The notes: generated by a model from the letters alone, not told the origin. Positions 44,458 to 53,737 are shown, counted from the stretch's first letter. The stretch is 64,000 nt of DNA from Pseudomonas fluorescens (GCF_001708445.1 NZ_CP015637.1:4713001-4777000), one strand, 5' to 3'. Numbers and translations: made by a program.

Positions 44458-45117
44458 TCAGGCGAGCAGGTCTTCGTAGAAGGCGCCGTAGGGTTGGGTC
44501 GGGTGGGCGATCTGGATCTCGAGAATCCACAACCCGGCATTCGGACAGTGCTCGAAATCACCCAGGTCGCCGCCACGATGAATGGCGTGGGGAAAGTCGC
44601 TGACACGGTGGCCCTTGATGTCCAGGTTCAACCGCCAGCCCATGGCGCGCGCTTGTTCTTCGGCGTAGCGGTAGAGTTCGAGGCCGACCACCTGGTCGTT
44701 TTTCCAGCGCGATTGTACGCGGTCGAACAGCTCCTTGGCGGCGCTGGCGCAGGCGATCATGTCCGGGTCGGTGCCGGTGGCGAATGTCGCGCCGGCGTCA
44801 CCTTCGTGGCCTTGCCACACGGCGCCCATGTCGATGAAGAATATATCGTTGTCGCCCAGCACCGGGTCGCCTTCGGAACGTTGCTTGAAGGTCTTGAGGG
44901 TGTTGGCGCCGAAGCGCACCAGCAGCGGGTGCCAGATGCGTTGCATGTTCAGGTCGGCGAGCACTTGCTTGCCCAGTTCACGCGCTTGGGACTCGAGCAT
45001 ACCGGGGCGGATGCGCTGTGAAAGGTGTTCGATGGCTTGCCAGGTCATGGCCTGGGCGTAGCGCATGGATTCGATGCTGTAGGCGGCGCCCACGGCTTCT
45101 TTGGGTTGTGCGGACAC
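44458..45117 (-). CDS. M24 family metallopeptidase
   Basis: 219-aa protein of the aminopeptidase P/creatinase fold. The metal-site residues appear in FFIDMGAVWQGHEGDAGATF (DxG and D), HAIHRGGDLGDF (His) and WILEIQIAH (Glu). The GTG at 45115-45117 is chosen because GAGGAAACACC precedes it. Longer in-frame starts up to 45252 have no ribosome site. Substrate unknown. Paired with the gamma-glutamylcyclotransferase-like gene, which suggests peptide or amino-acid-amide turnover. Confidence 0.8.
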   Translation of the reverse strand: MSAQPKEAVGAAYSIESMRYAQAMTWQAIEHLSQRIRPGMLESQARELGKQVLADLNMQRIWHPLLVRFGANTLKTFKQRSEGDPVLGDNDIFFIDMGAVWQGHEGDAGATFATGTDPDMIACASAAKELFDRVQSRWKNDQVVGLELYRYAEEQARAMGWRLNLDIKGHRVSDFPHAIHRGGDLGDFEHCPNAGLWILEIQIAHPTQPYGAFYEDLLA

Positions 45118-45298
45118 CGGTGTTTCCTCGAGTTGAATAGCATCAGGCGTTATGCGTTTAACTATATAGCGACTCGCAGGCAGAGCCAAAGCGCAAAGGG
45201 GCTGTGCGACGACGTTTTCTGTCGAAAACACCTGCTGGGGTTGATGAGTCAAGCGTCAACGAGGCCGTAATCTTCTCAAGCATAAAACGACCGAATTT

Positions 45299-45501
45299 GT
45301 GTGGCGGGCCTGTTGTAGTGAGCGGGCTTATTGTGGTGATCGGGCCTGTTGTGGCGAGCGGGCTTGCCCCGCGTTGGGCTGCGAAGCGGCCCCAAAACCT
45401 GGCGATTTAATATGCCTGGATAAACGCGGTGGCCTTATTGGGGCTGCTTCGCAGCCCAACGCGGGGCAAGCCCGCTCGCCACAACAGGCCCGCTCGCCAC
45501 A
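45299..45501. repeat. Large REPIN (TGTGGCGAGCGGGCTTGCC type) with tandem edge units
   Basis: Nearly identical core to 49293-49515, including a loop containing ATATGCCTGGATAAACGCGG. Four tandem ~18-base units at the left edge and two on the right. It fills most of the 419-base gap between the M24 and DUF4337 genes. The remaining bases 45118-45298 show nothing notable except an AT-rich promoter-like stretch. Confidence 0.8.
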
Positions 45502-45536
45502 GGGGGGCGACAGCACTCGCAAGGTTTTTATGCCCC

Positions 45537-46115
45537 TCAGACATGCAACCAGGCCAGGCTCCCCAGCAGCATCGCCACACCCGCTGCCGTATACGACAGC
45601 CGCTTCAACCACTCTTTCCTCGTCAACAACGTGATCGCCGCCAACGAGATCGCGATCTGGATCGCGGTCATCGCTTGGGCCCAGCGGTGATGCTGGTGCA
45701 GCGCCTGTTCGGATTTTTCATCCCAGGCTTTCGAGGTCGCTTCGAGTTTCTCGGCCTGCTTGCGCACTTCTTCCTTCTGGTTCCTGTAGCGCTCGATCTC
45801 ATCCTTGTAGTGCGCGGCGTCCACACCAGGAATATGGGTGGCCAGTTCCGCCAGGTTTTGCCGGCTGGATTTGGCCTGGTAGTAGTTCCATTGGTTGGCG
45901 GCTTCGGTCTTGATGATGGCGGCGTTGTTCTTGTCCATCGCCGCTTCGCTTTCGGTGGAGCCGGCCTGGTAGCTGAGCATGGCACCCAAGGTGGCCATCA
46001 GGGCGGTCATCACGGCGATGCGGCTGGCGAAACTGTCGCCGCGTCCGTGGGCATGTTCAGTGGTGTGTTCGATGTGTTTTTCGTGGGGGCTGGGGACTTC
46101 GAAGGCTTCGGACAT
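45537..46115 (-). CDS. DUF4337 domain membrane protein
   Basis: 192-aa protein. His-containing N-terminus (PHEKHIEHTTEHAHG), then a transmembrane helix (SRIAVMTALMATLGAMLSYQ), a long coiled-coil periplasmic or cytoplasmic segment (ERYRNQKEEVRKQAEKLEAT) and a C-terminal pair of hydrophobic helices (AMTAIQIAISLAAITLL, AAGVAMLLGSLAWL). The DUF4337 family has no known function. Single gene. Confidence 0.8.
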   Translation of the reverse strand: MSEAFEVPSPHEKHIEHTTEHAHGRGDSFASRIAVMTALMATLGAMLSYQAGSTESEAAMDKNNAAIIKTEAANQWNYYQAKSSRQNLAELATHIPGVDAAHYKDEIERYRNQKEEVRKQAEKLEATSKAWDEKSEQALHQHHRWAQAMTAIQIAISLAAITLLTRKEWLKRLSYTAAGVAMLLGSLAWLHV

Positions 46116-46169
46116 GGGGGCGTCTATGAAGGGAGTGAGGGAGTCTGATTCTTTACCAGTGAAGCTGTC

Positions 46170-47054
46170 TCAATCCTGTACGTAACGCTGCAAACCCTGC
46201 ACGAGGGCATCGAATGTGACCCGGCAGCGCGGGCTGTTGCGCAGGTCTTCATGCATGGTCACCCAGGTGTCGAGTTTCAGCGCGAAGGCCTGCGGCAATA
46301 CGCGCCGCAAGCGCGGGTCTCGTTTGGCCAATTGCACCTGGCATCCACCGATACCGGCGCCGGCGCGGATCAGGGCCAGTTGGGCCAGGTCGCTGTCGCT
46401 GCTGAAGGCAAAGTCGCTGCGTTCGAAGCCGGTGATGGCCACGCTGCGGATAAACGCGTTGGCCTGGTCGTAGCCGATCACCGAATGGTCGGTGAGGTCT
46501 TTCAACACCTGGGGTATGCCGTGTTGTTGCAGGTAATCGTCGCGGGCGTGCAGGCCGACTTCGATCAGGCCGATGCGCTGTGCCAGCAGTTGTTCCTGGC
46601 TCGGGCGCACCATGCGCACGGCGATGTCGGCTTCCAGTTGCAGTAGGTCGCTGAGGCGGTTGGTCAGTACCAGTTCGACCTTGAGATGCGGGTGCTGCCG
46701 GCGCAAGTGCGTGATGATCGACGGCAGCACTTCCACGCCGACCACTTCGCTGGCCGACACGCGCACCACGCCGCGCACTTCGTCGCCCTGAGATGACGCG
46801 GCGCGCTCAAGGGCGGCGGCGGTGCGCTCCATGGTTTCGGCATGGGCGCGCAAGGTGTGGGCTACCGCGGTGGGCAGTAAGCCCGTGGGGGAGCGGGTGA
46901 ACAGCACCACGCCCAGGGCACTTTCCAGCGCAGCGATGTGCCGACCGACCGTGGGCTGTGTAATGCCAAGCAGCCGCGCGGCCCCTGACAGCGACCCCTC
47001 CTTGAGTACCCCGAGGAACGACCGGTAAAGCTCCCATCCAATGCTTGATACCAT
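46170..47054 (-). CDS. LysR family transcriptional regulator
   Basis: 294-aa regulator. The N-terminal HTH is SLSGAARLLGITQPTVGRHI with the ALESALGVVLFTRSPTG wing, and a substrate domain follows. Divergent from the SDR-family gene at 47148 with 93 bases between, a typical LysR-target layout. The intergenic region carries ATGCATAAATGTAT, which may be part of the LysR site. Effector unknown. Confidence 0.9.
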   Translation of the reverse strand: MVSSIGWELYRSFLGVLKEGSLSGAARLLGITQPTVGRHIAALESALGVVLFTRSPTGLLPTAVAHTLRAHAETMERTAAALERAASSQGDEVRGVVRVSASEVVGVEVLPSIITHLRRQHPHLKVELVLTNRLSDLLQLEADIAVRMVRPSQEQLLAQRIGLIEVGLHARDDYLQQHGIPQVLKDLTDHSVIGYDQANAFIRSVAITGFERSDFAFSSDSDLAQLALIRAGAGIGGCQVQLAKRDPRLRRVLPQAFALKLDTWVTMHEDLRNSPRCRVTFDALVQGLQRYVQD

Positions 47055-47147
47055 GCATAAATGTATAGCGACTGGATGGTCTTCGGCAATTTATCTATAG
47101 CAGGGCCGCGCACACAATGGCCTCACCAACCACTGTGGGAGAGGATG

Positions 47148-48143
47148 ATGAGCAAGGTTCTGGTATTGGGTGCCACCGGTGGCATTGGCGGCGAAGTGGC
47201 GCGGCAGTTGAGCGCGGCGGGCTGGGAGGTGTGTGCGTTGACCCGGGATGTCGACAAGGCCCGTCGCCAGAATCCCGCCCTTACCTGGCTCAAGGGCGAT
47301 GCCCTTGATCGCGCGGCGGTGATCGCGGCCGCCCGTGGTTGCGCGGTGATCGTCCACGGGGTCAACCCGCCGGGCTACCGCCATTGGGCCGAGCAGGTGC
47401 TGCCGATGATCGACAACAGCATCGCCGCCGCCATCGCCGAAGGTGCCACCATCGTACTGCCCGGTACGGTCTACAACTTCGGGCCGGATGCGTTTCCCGT
47501 GTTGCACGAAGACTCGCCCCAGCACCCGCAGACTCGCAAGGGCGCGATCCGGGTCCAGCTTGAGCAACGTTTACGGGAGGCGTCCCAGCAGGGCGCCCGG
47601 GTGTTGATCGTGCGCGCCGGTGACTTTTTCGGTACCCGGCTGGCCAATAACTGGTTTGCCCAAGGGTTGGTCAAACCCGGCAAACCCGTACGCCGCGTCA
47701 GCTATCCCGGTGCCCCTGGGGTGGCCCATCAATGGGCCTACCTGCCGGATGTGGCGCGTACCGTGTTGGAGTTGATCGAGCGCCGCGCGACCCTCGACGC
47801 CTTCGCCTGTTTTCATATGGCCGGGCATGTGGATACGGATGGCACGCAGATGACCCAGGCGATCCAGCGCGTGGTGTTGCGCCGGACAGGCCAGCAACCC
47901 CAGGTCGGCGCGTTCCCCTGGTGGCTGTTGACGTTGGCGATGCCCTTTGTCGTGACCATGCGCGAGATGCAGGAGATGCGCTACCTGTGGCACACCCCGT
48001 TGCGCCTGGATAACCAGCGCTTGCTGGCGACCCTCGGCCACGAGCCCCACACCCCGCTGGAGCAGGCAGTAGAGGCCACATTGGAGGGCTTGGGTTGCTT
48101 GCCTACGCCCGCCTGGTCAGGCGCACATACACCGCAAGGTTGA
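47148..48143 (+). CDS. NAD-dependent epimerase/dehydratase (SDR family) protein
   Basis: 331-aa extended-SDR protein. VLVLGATGGIGGEVARQLSA is the nucleotide-binding motif, and the family-specific loops LPGTVYNFGPDAF and VARTVLELIERRATLD follow. The characteristic YxxxK pair was not obvious. Start at 47148 or 47145 (tandem ATG). Divergently placed to the LysR gene. Its last 41 bases overlap the convergent DUF2784 gene. Confidence 0.82.
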   Translation: MSKVLVLGATGGIGGEVARQLSAAGWEVCALTRDVDKARRQNPALTWLKGDALDRAAVIAAARGCAVIVHGVNPPGYRHWAEQVLPMIDNSIAAAIAEGATIVLPGTVYNFGPDAFPVLHEDSPQHPQTRKGAIRVQLEQRLREASQQGARVLIVRAGDFFGTRLANNWFAQGLVKPGKPVRRVSYPGAPGVAHQWAYLPDVARTVLELIERRATLDAFACFHMAGHVDTDGTQMTQAIQRVVLRRTGQQPQVGAFPWWLLTLAMPFVVTMREMQEMRYLWHTPLRLDNQRLLATLGHEPHTPLEQAVEATLEGLGCLPTPAWSGAHTPQG

Positions 48144-48459
48144 CCAGCACCACCACGGCGCCCAACACCAGTTGAATGTTCGGCGTCAGGCCGGCGGGGT
48201 AGATCAGCGTCAGGATGTAATGCTCGATAAAGCCACCGCCATAGCCGTCTTGCCCGGCCAGGTGGCGAAACAGGTTTTCCCAGCGGGTCAGCGGACACGG
48301 CAGGTGGAACACCTCCACCGCAATGCCCCAGGCGACCGCAGGTCCATGCAGCCACAGCACCCCACGCCACTTGAGGGCGAGCAACCCGCCGAACAGCACG
48401 AACACAATGAAGGACAGATGGAACAGCACCAGGCTGTCGGCGGCCAGACGGTAGAGCAT
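48103..48459 (-). CDS. DUF2784 domain membrane protein
   Basis: 118-aa protein with three or four hydrophobic segments: LFHLSFIVFVLFGGLLALKW, HGPAVAWGIAVEVFHLPCPL, and a C-terminal ILTLIYPAGL, VLGAVVVLVNLAVYV. The motif CPLTRWEN is the DUF2784 hallmark. Function unknown. Convergent and overlapping with the SDR gene by 41 bases. Confidence 0.8.
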   Translation of the reverse strand: MLYRLAADSLVLFHLSFIVFVLFGGLLALKWRGVLWLHGPAVAWGIAVEVFHLPCPLTRWENLFRHLAGQDGYGGGFIEHYILTLIYPAGLTPNIQLVLGAVVVLVNLAVYVRLTRRA

Positions 48460-48568
48460 CACGGGCACTTCAAAAGGAGGGCCCCACAGTCTAAAGGGTT
48501 GCCTGCTGGCAAGGGGGGCCGTTATTGTGCTGAATCCTTTTAGTCCTTCCCCCCAAGGATCTGTAGTG

Positions 48569-49255
48569 ATGAATGCACCGCGTACCGCCGCTCCGATCAA
48601 GGCCGTCATTTTCGATATGGACGGTTTGCTGCTGGATACAGAAGGCATCTACACCGAAGTGACGCAGATCATCGCCGAACGCTACGGCCGTACCTATGAC
48701 TGGGGGATCAAGCAGCACATCATCGGGCGAGGCGCCCAGGACCTGGCCGACTATGTGGTCAAGGCGCTGGACTTGCCGATCACATCGGCGCAATTCCTCG
48801 AAATCCGTGAACCGCTGATGAGCGAGCGGTTCCCCAGGGCCCTGGGCATGCCCGGTGCCGAGGCGTTGGTGCGGCACTTGAAGGCGCACAATATTCCGAT
48901 TGCCGTGGGCACCAGTTCGTCGCGCAATTCGTTTGGCCATAAAACCACCCTGCACCGCGAGTGGTTCAGCCTGTTCGGCACCATCGTCACCGCTGACGAC
49001 CCGGAAGTCGGTGCCGCCAAACCTGCGCCGGACATCTTCCTCACCGCCGCCCGCCGCCTGGGTATCGCGCCACAGGACTGCCTGGTGTTCGAAGACTCAC
49101 CGTTCGGCGTCACCGCTGCAAAAGCCGCGCGCATGACCGCCATCGCCGTGCCTGATGAAGCCATGGCCGACAGCAAGTACCACCACGCCGACCAGATCAT
49201 CCGCAAACTCGCGGACTTTGACCTGGCGGCCTATGGCTTGCCGCCAATGTCCTGA
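48569..49255 (+). CDS. HAD-IA family hydrolase (phosphoglycolate/sugar phosphatase-like)
   Basis: 228-aa haloacid dehalogenase-type phosphatase. Motif I IFDMDGLLLDTEGIYT, motif II in IAVGTSSSRNS, motif III/IV at KPAPDIFLTAA and LVFEDSPFGVTAAKAA. The helical cap type is that of subfamily IA. The phosphate substrate is not predictable. AAGGATC lies before the ATG. Confidence 0.88.
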   Translation: MNAPRTAAPIKAVIFDMDGLLLDTEGIYTEVTQIIAERYGRTYDWGIKQHIIGRGAQDLADYVVKALDLPITSAQFLEIREPLMSERFPRALGMPGAEALVRHLKAHNIPIAVGTSSSRNSFGHKTTLHREWFSLFGTIVTADDPEVGAAKPAPDIFLTAARRLGIAPQDCLVFEDSPFGVTAAKAARMTAIAVPDEAMADSKYHHADQIIRKLADFDLAAYGLPPMS

Positions 49256-49292
49256 TTCACCACGATCAAACGGTGGGAGGGCCCACTGCCTC

Positions 49293-49515
49293 TGTGGCGA
49301 GCGGGCTATTGTGGCGAGCGGGCTTGTTGTGGTGAACGGGCTTGTTGTGGCGAGCGGGCTTGTTGTGGTGAGCGGGCTTGCCCCGCGTTGGGCTGCGAAG
49401 CAGCCCCAAAACCTGGCGATTCAATATGCCTGGATAAACGCGGTAGCCTTATTGGGGCCGCTTCGCAGCCCAACGCGGGGCAAGCCCGCTCACCACAACA
49501 AGCCCGCTCGCCACA
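49293..49515. repeat. Large REPIN with expanded tandem edge (TGTGGCGAGCGGGCTTG)
   Basis: The left edge has five tandem ~18-base units (TGTGG(C/T)GA(G/A)CGGGC..), the right edge two. The core and loop match 45299-45501 almost exactly, with single-base differences such as GCGGCCCC versus GCAGCCCC. The rest of the 49256-49638 gap holds no supported gene. Confidence 0.8.
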
Positions 49516-49638
49516 AAAATCGGTCGCTTAGTGAAATATTTAATACTTAAGAATCAATAAGTTACTTTGTTGAGAAGAGGGAGCACGTCGAATCGTCGCT
49601 CCCCCTCCCTCATTTGGTTTTTGCAGGGCTTCAGAAAA

Positions 49639-50385
49639 TCAGGCGCTGAACCCACCGTCGATAGTCAGGCTGGCACCGGTGATATACCCGGCTTCAGGCC
49701 CGGCCAGATACGCCACAAAGCTGGCAATCTCTTCCACATGCCCATAACGCCCGACTGCCATCAACCCGATCAGGCTCTCGGCAAATTCGCTGTTCGCCGG
49801 GTTCATATCGGTGTCCACCGGCCCCGGTTGCACATTATTGATGGTGATCCCACGTGGCCCCAGGTCTCGCGCCAACCCTTTGGTCAAGCCGACCAGCGCG
49901 GCCTTGCTCATCGCGTATGGCCCACCCCCGCCAAACGGCATGCGCTCGGCGTTGGTGCTGCCGATGTTGATCACCCGGCCACCTTCGCCCATATGCTTGG
50001 CGGCTTCCTGGGTCGCGATAAACACACTGCGCACGTTGATCGCCAACGTCTGGTCGAAGTCTTCCAGCTTGAAGTCTTCCAGCGGTGCGATGGCCAGTAC
50101 GCCAGCGTTGTTCACCAGGATATCCAGGCGGCCAAACGCTTTGACGGTGGCATTCACGGCATTGCGAATCGCTGCCGCATCGGCACTGTCGGCATGGATC
50201 GCCAGGGCCTTGCCGCCTGTGCTGAGCACATCGTTTTGCAGTTCCTCAGCCTTTGCGGCCGAGCTGACGTAGGTAAACGCGACGGCTGCGCCCTGCGCCG
50301 CCAGGCGCTTGACGATGGCAGCGCCGATGCCACGGGAACCGCCTTGAATCAAGGCAACTTTGCCGCTGAGGTTGTGGGTGGTCAT
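49639..50385 (-). CDS. SDR family oxidoreductase (3-oxoacyl-ACP reductase-like)
   Basis: 248-aa classical short-chain dehydrogenase: ALIQGGSRGIGAAIVKR cofactor motif, NNAG in LDILVNNAGVLAI, catalytic Ser in INIGSTNAE and Tyr/Lys in GPYAMSKAALVGL, and a C-terminal ITGASLTIDGGFSA. GGAG is the ribosome site. Divergent from a LysR regulator, which probably controls it. Substrate unknown. Confidence 0.9.
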   Translation of the reverse strand: MTTHNLSGKVALIQGGSRGIGAAIVKRLAAQGAAVAFTYVSSAAKAEELQNDVLSTGGKALAIHADSADAAAIRNAVNATVKAFGRLDILVNNAGVLAIAPLEDFKLEDFDQTLAINVRSVFIATQEAAKHMGEGGRVINIGSTNAERMPFGGGGPYAMSKAALVGLTKGLARDLGPRGITINNVQPGPVDTDMNPANSEFAESLIGLMAVGRYGHVEEIASFVAYLAGPEAGYITGASLTIDGGFSA

Positions 50386-50488
50386 GTCGATCTCCAAAGG
50401 GTCCAAGGCGGTATGCCTTGTTGATGGGACCGAGTATCGACCTCGCCTGCCCATGCCGGTAGACGGTGATTGCTATAGTCTGTGTAAA

Positions 50489-50500
50489 CCAAAATTTTGG
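50489..50500. promoter_or_regulatory. Palindrome CCAAAATTTTGG between SDR and LysR genes
   Basis: Perfect 12-base palindrome ending 10 bases before the LysR start codon, downstream of TATAGT (50474-50479), which can serve as the LysR -10. The position suits autorepression. LysR sites usually contain T-N11-A, and this dyad satisfies only a shorter version. Confidence 0.4.
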
Positions 50501-50510
50501 AGTGGGCGAT

Positions 50511-51434
50511 ATGGAGAGCTTTGGCGGTATCGAATGCTTTGTGCGCAGCGCCGAAGGCGGCAGCTTTGCCGAAGCGGCCCGGCACTTGAGCCTGACCCCG
50601 GCAGCGGTAGGAAAAAGCGTCGCCAAACTGGAAGTGCGCCTCGGTGTGCGTCTGTTCCAGCGCAGCACCCGCCGCCTGGCCTTGACCGAAGCCGGCAAGC
50701 TGTTCCTCGAAGAGGTCAGCGGCAGCCTCACCACCATCCAGAACGCCGTGGCCAACCTGGCCAGCGCCGAAGGGCGGCCGGTGGGCACGCTCAAGGTCAG
50801 CATGGGCACGGTATTTGGCAACCGCTATGTGGTGCCGCTGCTGGGGGCGTTTATGCAGCGCTTTCCGGATATCCGCCCGGACTGGCATTTCGATAACCGC
50901 CAGGTCGACCTGATCGGCCAGGGCTTCGATGCCGCCATCGGCGGTGGTTTTGAACTGCCCCAGGGCGTGGTGGCGCGCAAGTTGGCCCCCGCCCATCGGG
51001 TGCTGGTGGCATCGCCGGATTACCTGGCGCAACGCCCAGCGGTTTTGCTGCCCGAAGACTTGTCGCGGTGCAGCGGCATTCTCATCCGCTCACCGCAAAC
51101 CGGCCGCGTGCGCTCCTGGCAACTGACCAGCCTGGCCCGCGAACAGCGCCCGCTGCAGCTCAAGCCCGGCATGACCATGAGTGACTCCGAAGCCGCCTGC
51201 TGTGCCAGCGCCCAAGGCCTGGGTATCGCGCTGGTAAGCATGCCGATGGCGGTGCCGTTTCTGCACAGTGGCGAGGTGGTGCGGGTGTTGCCCGACTGGT
51301 ACGTCGACGACGGCAACATCTCCATCTACTACGCCGAACACAAACTGCTGCCGGGCAAGACCCGGGCGTTTGTGGATTTCATCCTCGAGCAGTTTGTGGG
51401 GCAGGGCCTGGGCCTGCAGTTCAGCGCAATCTGA
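50511..51434 (+). CDS. LysR family transcriptional regulator
   Basis: 307-aa regulator. HTH MESFGGIECFVRSAEGGSFA with EAARHLSLTPAAVGKSVAKL and wing VRLFQRSTRRLAL, followed by an effector-binding domain (VGTLKVSMGTVFGNRYVVPL, IAIG-type loop). It belongs to the CrgA-like group that pairs with SDR genes. Divergent from the SDR gene at 49639. Confidence 0.9.
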   Translation: MESFGGIECFVRSAEGGSFAEAARHLSLTPAAVGKSVAKLEVRLGVRLFQRSTRRLALTEAGKLFLEEVSGSLTTIQNAVANLASAEGRPVGTLKVSMGTVFGNRYVVPLLGAFMQRFPDIRPDWHFDNRQVDLIGQGFDAAIGGGFELPQGVVARKLAPAHRVLVASPDYLAQRPAVLLPEDLSRCSGILIRSPQTGRVRSWQLTSLAREQRPLQLKPGMTMSDSEAACCASAQGLGIALVSMPMAVPFLHSGEVVRVLPDWYVDDGNISIYYAEHKLLPGKTRAFVDFILEQFVGQGLGLQFSAI

Positions 51435-51465
51435 AACGGAGCAGCGCCCCTCCCACTTTTAATCT

Positions 51466-52194
51466 TCAGTGGCCGAACCGGGTCGGCCAGCCAATGACTT
51501 TCTTCGGCCGTGGTGTCGCGTAAGTCCTGATCTTCGATGTCGACAACCCCAACCGCACCAGGGATTCGGCAATGGTCACCGCTGCCGTTACCCCGTCCAC
51601 CACCGGCACCCCGGTGCGTTGGCGAATCTGCTCATCCAGCCCGGCCATGCCGCCGCAGCCCAGGCAGATCACTTCGGCCTTGTCCTCGCGGATCGCCAGC
51701 TCTGCCTGGCGCACGATGGCTTCCATGGCGGCCAATGGGTCTTCTTCCAGCTCCAGCACCGCCATGCCACTGGCGCGCACCGAGGCGCAGCGCTGGTACA
51801 GCCCGGCCAGCTTCAGGCGGTCCTCGATCAGCGGCACCGTACGGTCCAGGGTGGTCACCACGGAGTAGGCATGGCCGAGGAACATCGCCGTGCTGGCCGC
51901 CGCTTCAGTGATGTCCACCACCGGCACGTCGAGCAACTCCTGCAAGCCTTCGCGGCCATGTTCGCCATAACCGGCCTGGATTACCGCATCGAAGGGCTGG
52001 TCATAGGCCATCACCCGGTCCATGACGGCGATGGCCGCCAGGTAGCTTTCAAAATTGCCCTCCACCGATTCAGCCCCGAAGTAGGGGGTGAGCCCGACAA
52101 TCTCGGTGCCTGGCGACGCCACGGCCCGCGCTTGTTGGGCGATGGTTTCGGTAATGGATTCGGTGGTGTTGACGTTGACCACGAGGATGCGCAT
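51466..52194 (-). CDS. Aspartate/hydantoin racemase family protein (allantoin/hydantoin racemase-like)
   Basis: 242-aa protein. The two active-site regions are QAGYGEHGREGLQELL and ICLGCGGMAGLDEQI (Cys residue). MRILVVNVNTTESITETI at the start resembles HyuE/HpxA. It likely racemises a 5-substituted hydantoin or allantoin. Downstream of the NCS1 permease (13-base gap), so the two form an uptake-plus-isomerisation unit. AAGGA ribosome site. Confidence 0.85.
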   Translation of the reverse strand: MRILVVNVNTTESITETIAQQARAVASPGTEIVGLTPYFGAESVEGNFESYLAAIAVMDRVMAYDQPFDAVIQAGYGEHGREGLQELLDVPVVDITEAAASTAMFLGHAYSVVTTLDRTVPLIEDRLKLAGLYQRCASVRASGMAVLELEEDPLAAMEAIVRQAELAIREDKAEVICLGCGGMAGLDEQIRQRTGVPVVDGVTAAVTIAESLVRLGLSTSKIRTYATPRPKKVIGWPTRFGH

Positions 52195-52207
52195 GGAAGG
52201 TCCTTGT

Positions 52208-53737
52208 TTAATGACTGACGTTATCGACTGCAATGCTTTCACCGCTGACATCGGCATAGAACGGCTGGCGCTTGGCGATCACCCGGTAGAGCAACCCTGC
52301 AATACCGGCGCCAAACAGCCAGGAAAACGGCGAGACGCTGGCAAAGCCCGGCAGCAGCGCCAGCAGGATGGCGATCACCGCCGCAGGAATGAACGCTGCT
52401 ACCGCGCGCATATTCACGCCACGGCTGTAGTAATAAACGCCATTCGGGTCTTCGCTATACAGCTGCGGCACGTCCACCTGGCTTTTCCGAATCAGCCAGT
52501 AATCGACCATGATCACCCCGTACAACGGCCCCAGCAGCGCGCCCAGGCCGGAAAGGAAATACACGATCACCAACGGGCTGTTGTAGAGATTCCACGGCAG
52601 GATCAGTACCGCCACGGCGGCGCTGATCAAACCGGCGCGGCGGAAGTTCAGGTACTTGGGCGCCAGGTTGCTCAGCACAAAAGCCGGCGCGACGAAGTTG
52701 GCCATGATGTTCACCGCCACGGTGACGATCAGGAACGCCAGGCAGCCCAGCACCAGGAAGAAGGTATTGGGGATGGCTGCGATGATTTCGGTGGGGCTCT
52801 CGATCACCTGGCCGTTGAGCTGGAACTGCCCGCCGCAGAGCAGCACGGTAATCGCGGCGAACACCAGGATATTCACGGGCAGGCCCCAGAAGTTGCCGAC
52901 CTGGATGGTCTTGCGGCACGGCGACGAGCGCGCGAAGTCGCAGAAGTTGAGGATCAACGTGCCGTAGATCGCCAGCCACAGCGCACCACCGGCAAAGATA
53001 TTGCGCCACATCTCACCGCCGCTCAGCGGTTCGCGGATCGACCATGCAATGTGGCCGTCGGCCTGGAAGTACATCCAACCGGCCAGCGACGCGACGGTCA
53101 GCAAAATGACCGGCCCGGCGAAGCCTTCGTAGCGACGCACCGTTTCCATGCCGTAGGCCAGTATCACCAGTTGCACGAACCAGATGGTCACAAAGCACAC
53201 CCAGCCCAGGCTCGACAAACCCAGGATCGAATTGTGGTCGTAGTCGCCGAACCCCGGATGAATCGCCGTCAGCAATACGCGGAAAACCACCGATGCGAGG
53301 TAGGTCTGGATACCAAACCAGGCAATCGCGATCACCGCCCGGATCAACGCCGGAATCTGCGCCCCGTGAATGCCGAAACTGATGCGGCTGATCACGGGAA
53401 ACGGCACGCCGGTCTTTTGGCCCATATACCCCGACAAGTTCATGAAGAAGTACACCAGCGCCGCGCCTATCCCCAGGGATAACAAAATCTGCCAGCCACC
53501 CAGGCCCAACGCATATAAGCCGATGGCGAATGAATAGTTGGCAATGTTGTGCACGTCGTTGGTCCACAGCGCAAAGATGCTGTAGCGCCCCCAGCGTCGG
53601 CCTTCGACCTTGGTGGGTGCCAGGTCTTTGTTGTGCAGGCGCGGGCTGAGCACCAGCGGGCCGGGGCCGGCAGCCTCGGGGTTCAGGGCGGAGGAGGGCA
53701 GATCCAGTGCGATGTTGTTCGAGAGACTTGTACGCAT
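52208..53737 (-). CDS. NCS1 family nucleobase/allantoin/hydantoin permease
   Basis: 509-aa inner-membrane carrier with 12 predicted helices. The NCS1 motif of the N-terminal region reads RRWGRYSIFALWTNDVHNIA, with later GALLGPLYGVIMVDYWLIRK and substrate-site residues in ILNFCDFARSSPCRK. The pairing with a hydantoin-type racemase suggests substrates like allantoin or hydantoin rather than cytosine. GGAG precedes the start 53737. Regulated perhaps by a GntR-type protein through the palindrome at 53805. Confidence 0.88.
   Translation of the reverse strand: MRTSLSNNIALDLPSSALNPEAAGPGPLVLSPRLHNKDLAPTKVEGRRWGRYSIFALWTNDVHNIANYSFAIGLYALGLGGWQILLSLGIGAALVYFFMNLSGYMGQKTGVPFPVISRISFGIHGAQIPALIRAVIAIAWFGIQTYLASVVFRVLLTAIHPGFGDYDHNSILGLSSLGWVCFVTIWFVQLVILAYGMETVRRYEGFAGPVILLTVASLAGWMYFQADGHIAWSIREPLSGGEMWRNIFAGGALWLAIYGTLILNFCDFARSSPCRKTIQVGNFWGLPVNILVFAAITVLLCGGQFQLNGQVIESPTEIIAAIPNTFFLVLGCLAFLIVTVAVNIMANFVAPAFVLSNLAPKYLNFRRAGLISAAVAVLILPWNLYNSPLVIVYFLSGLGALLGPLYGVIMVDYWLIRKSQVDVPQLYSEDPNGVYYYSRGVNMRAVAAFIPAAVIAILLALLPGFASVSPFSWLFGAGIAGLLYRVIAKRQPFYADVSGESIAVDNVSH

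Noticed and set aside
49293..49515. CRISPR-like array of short repeats
   Set aside because: Units are directly adjacent without unique spacers and belong to a REPIN. No cas genes are present.
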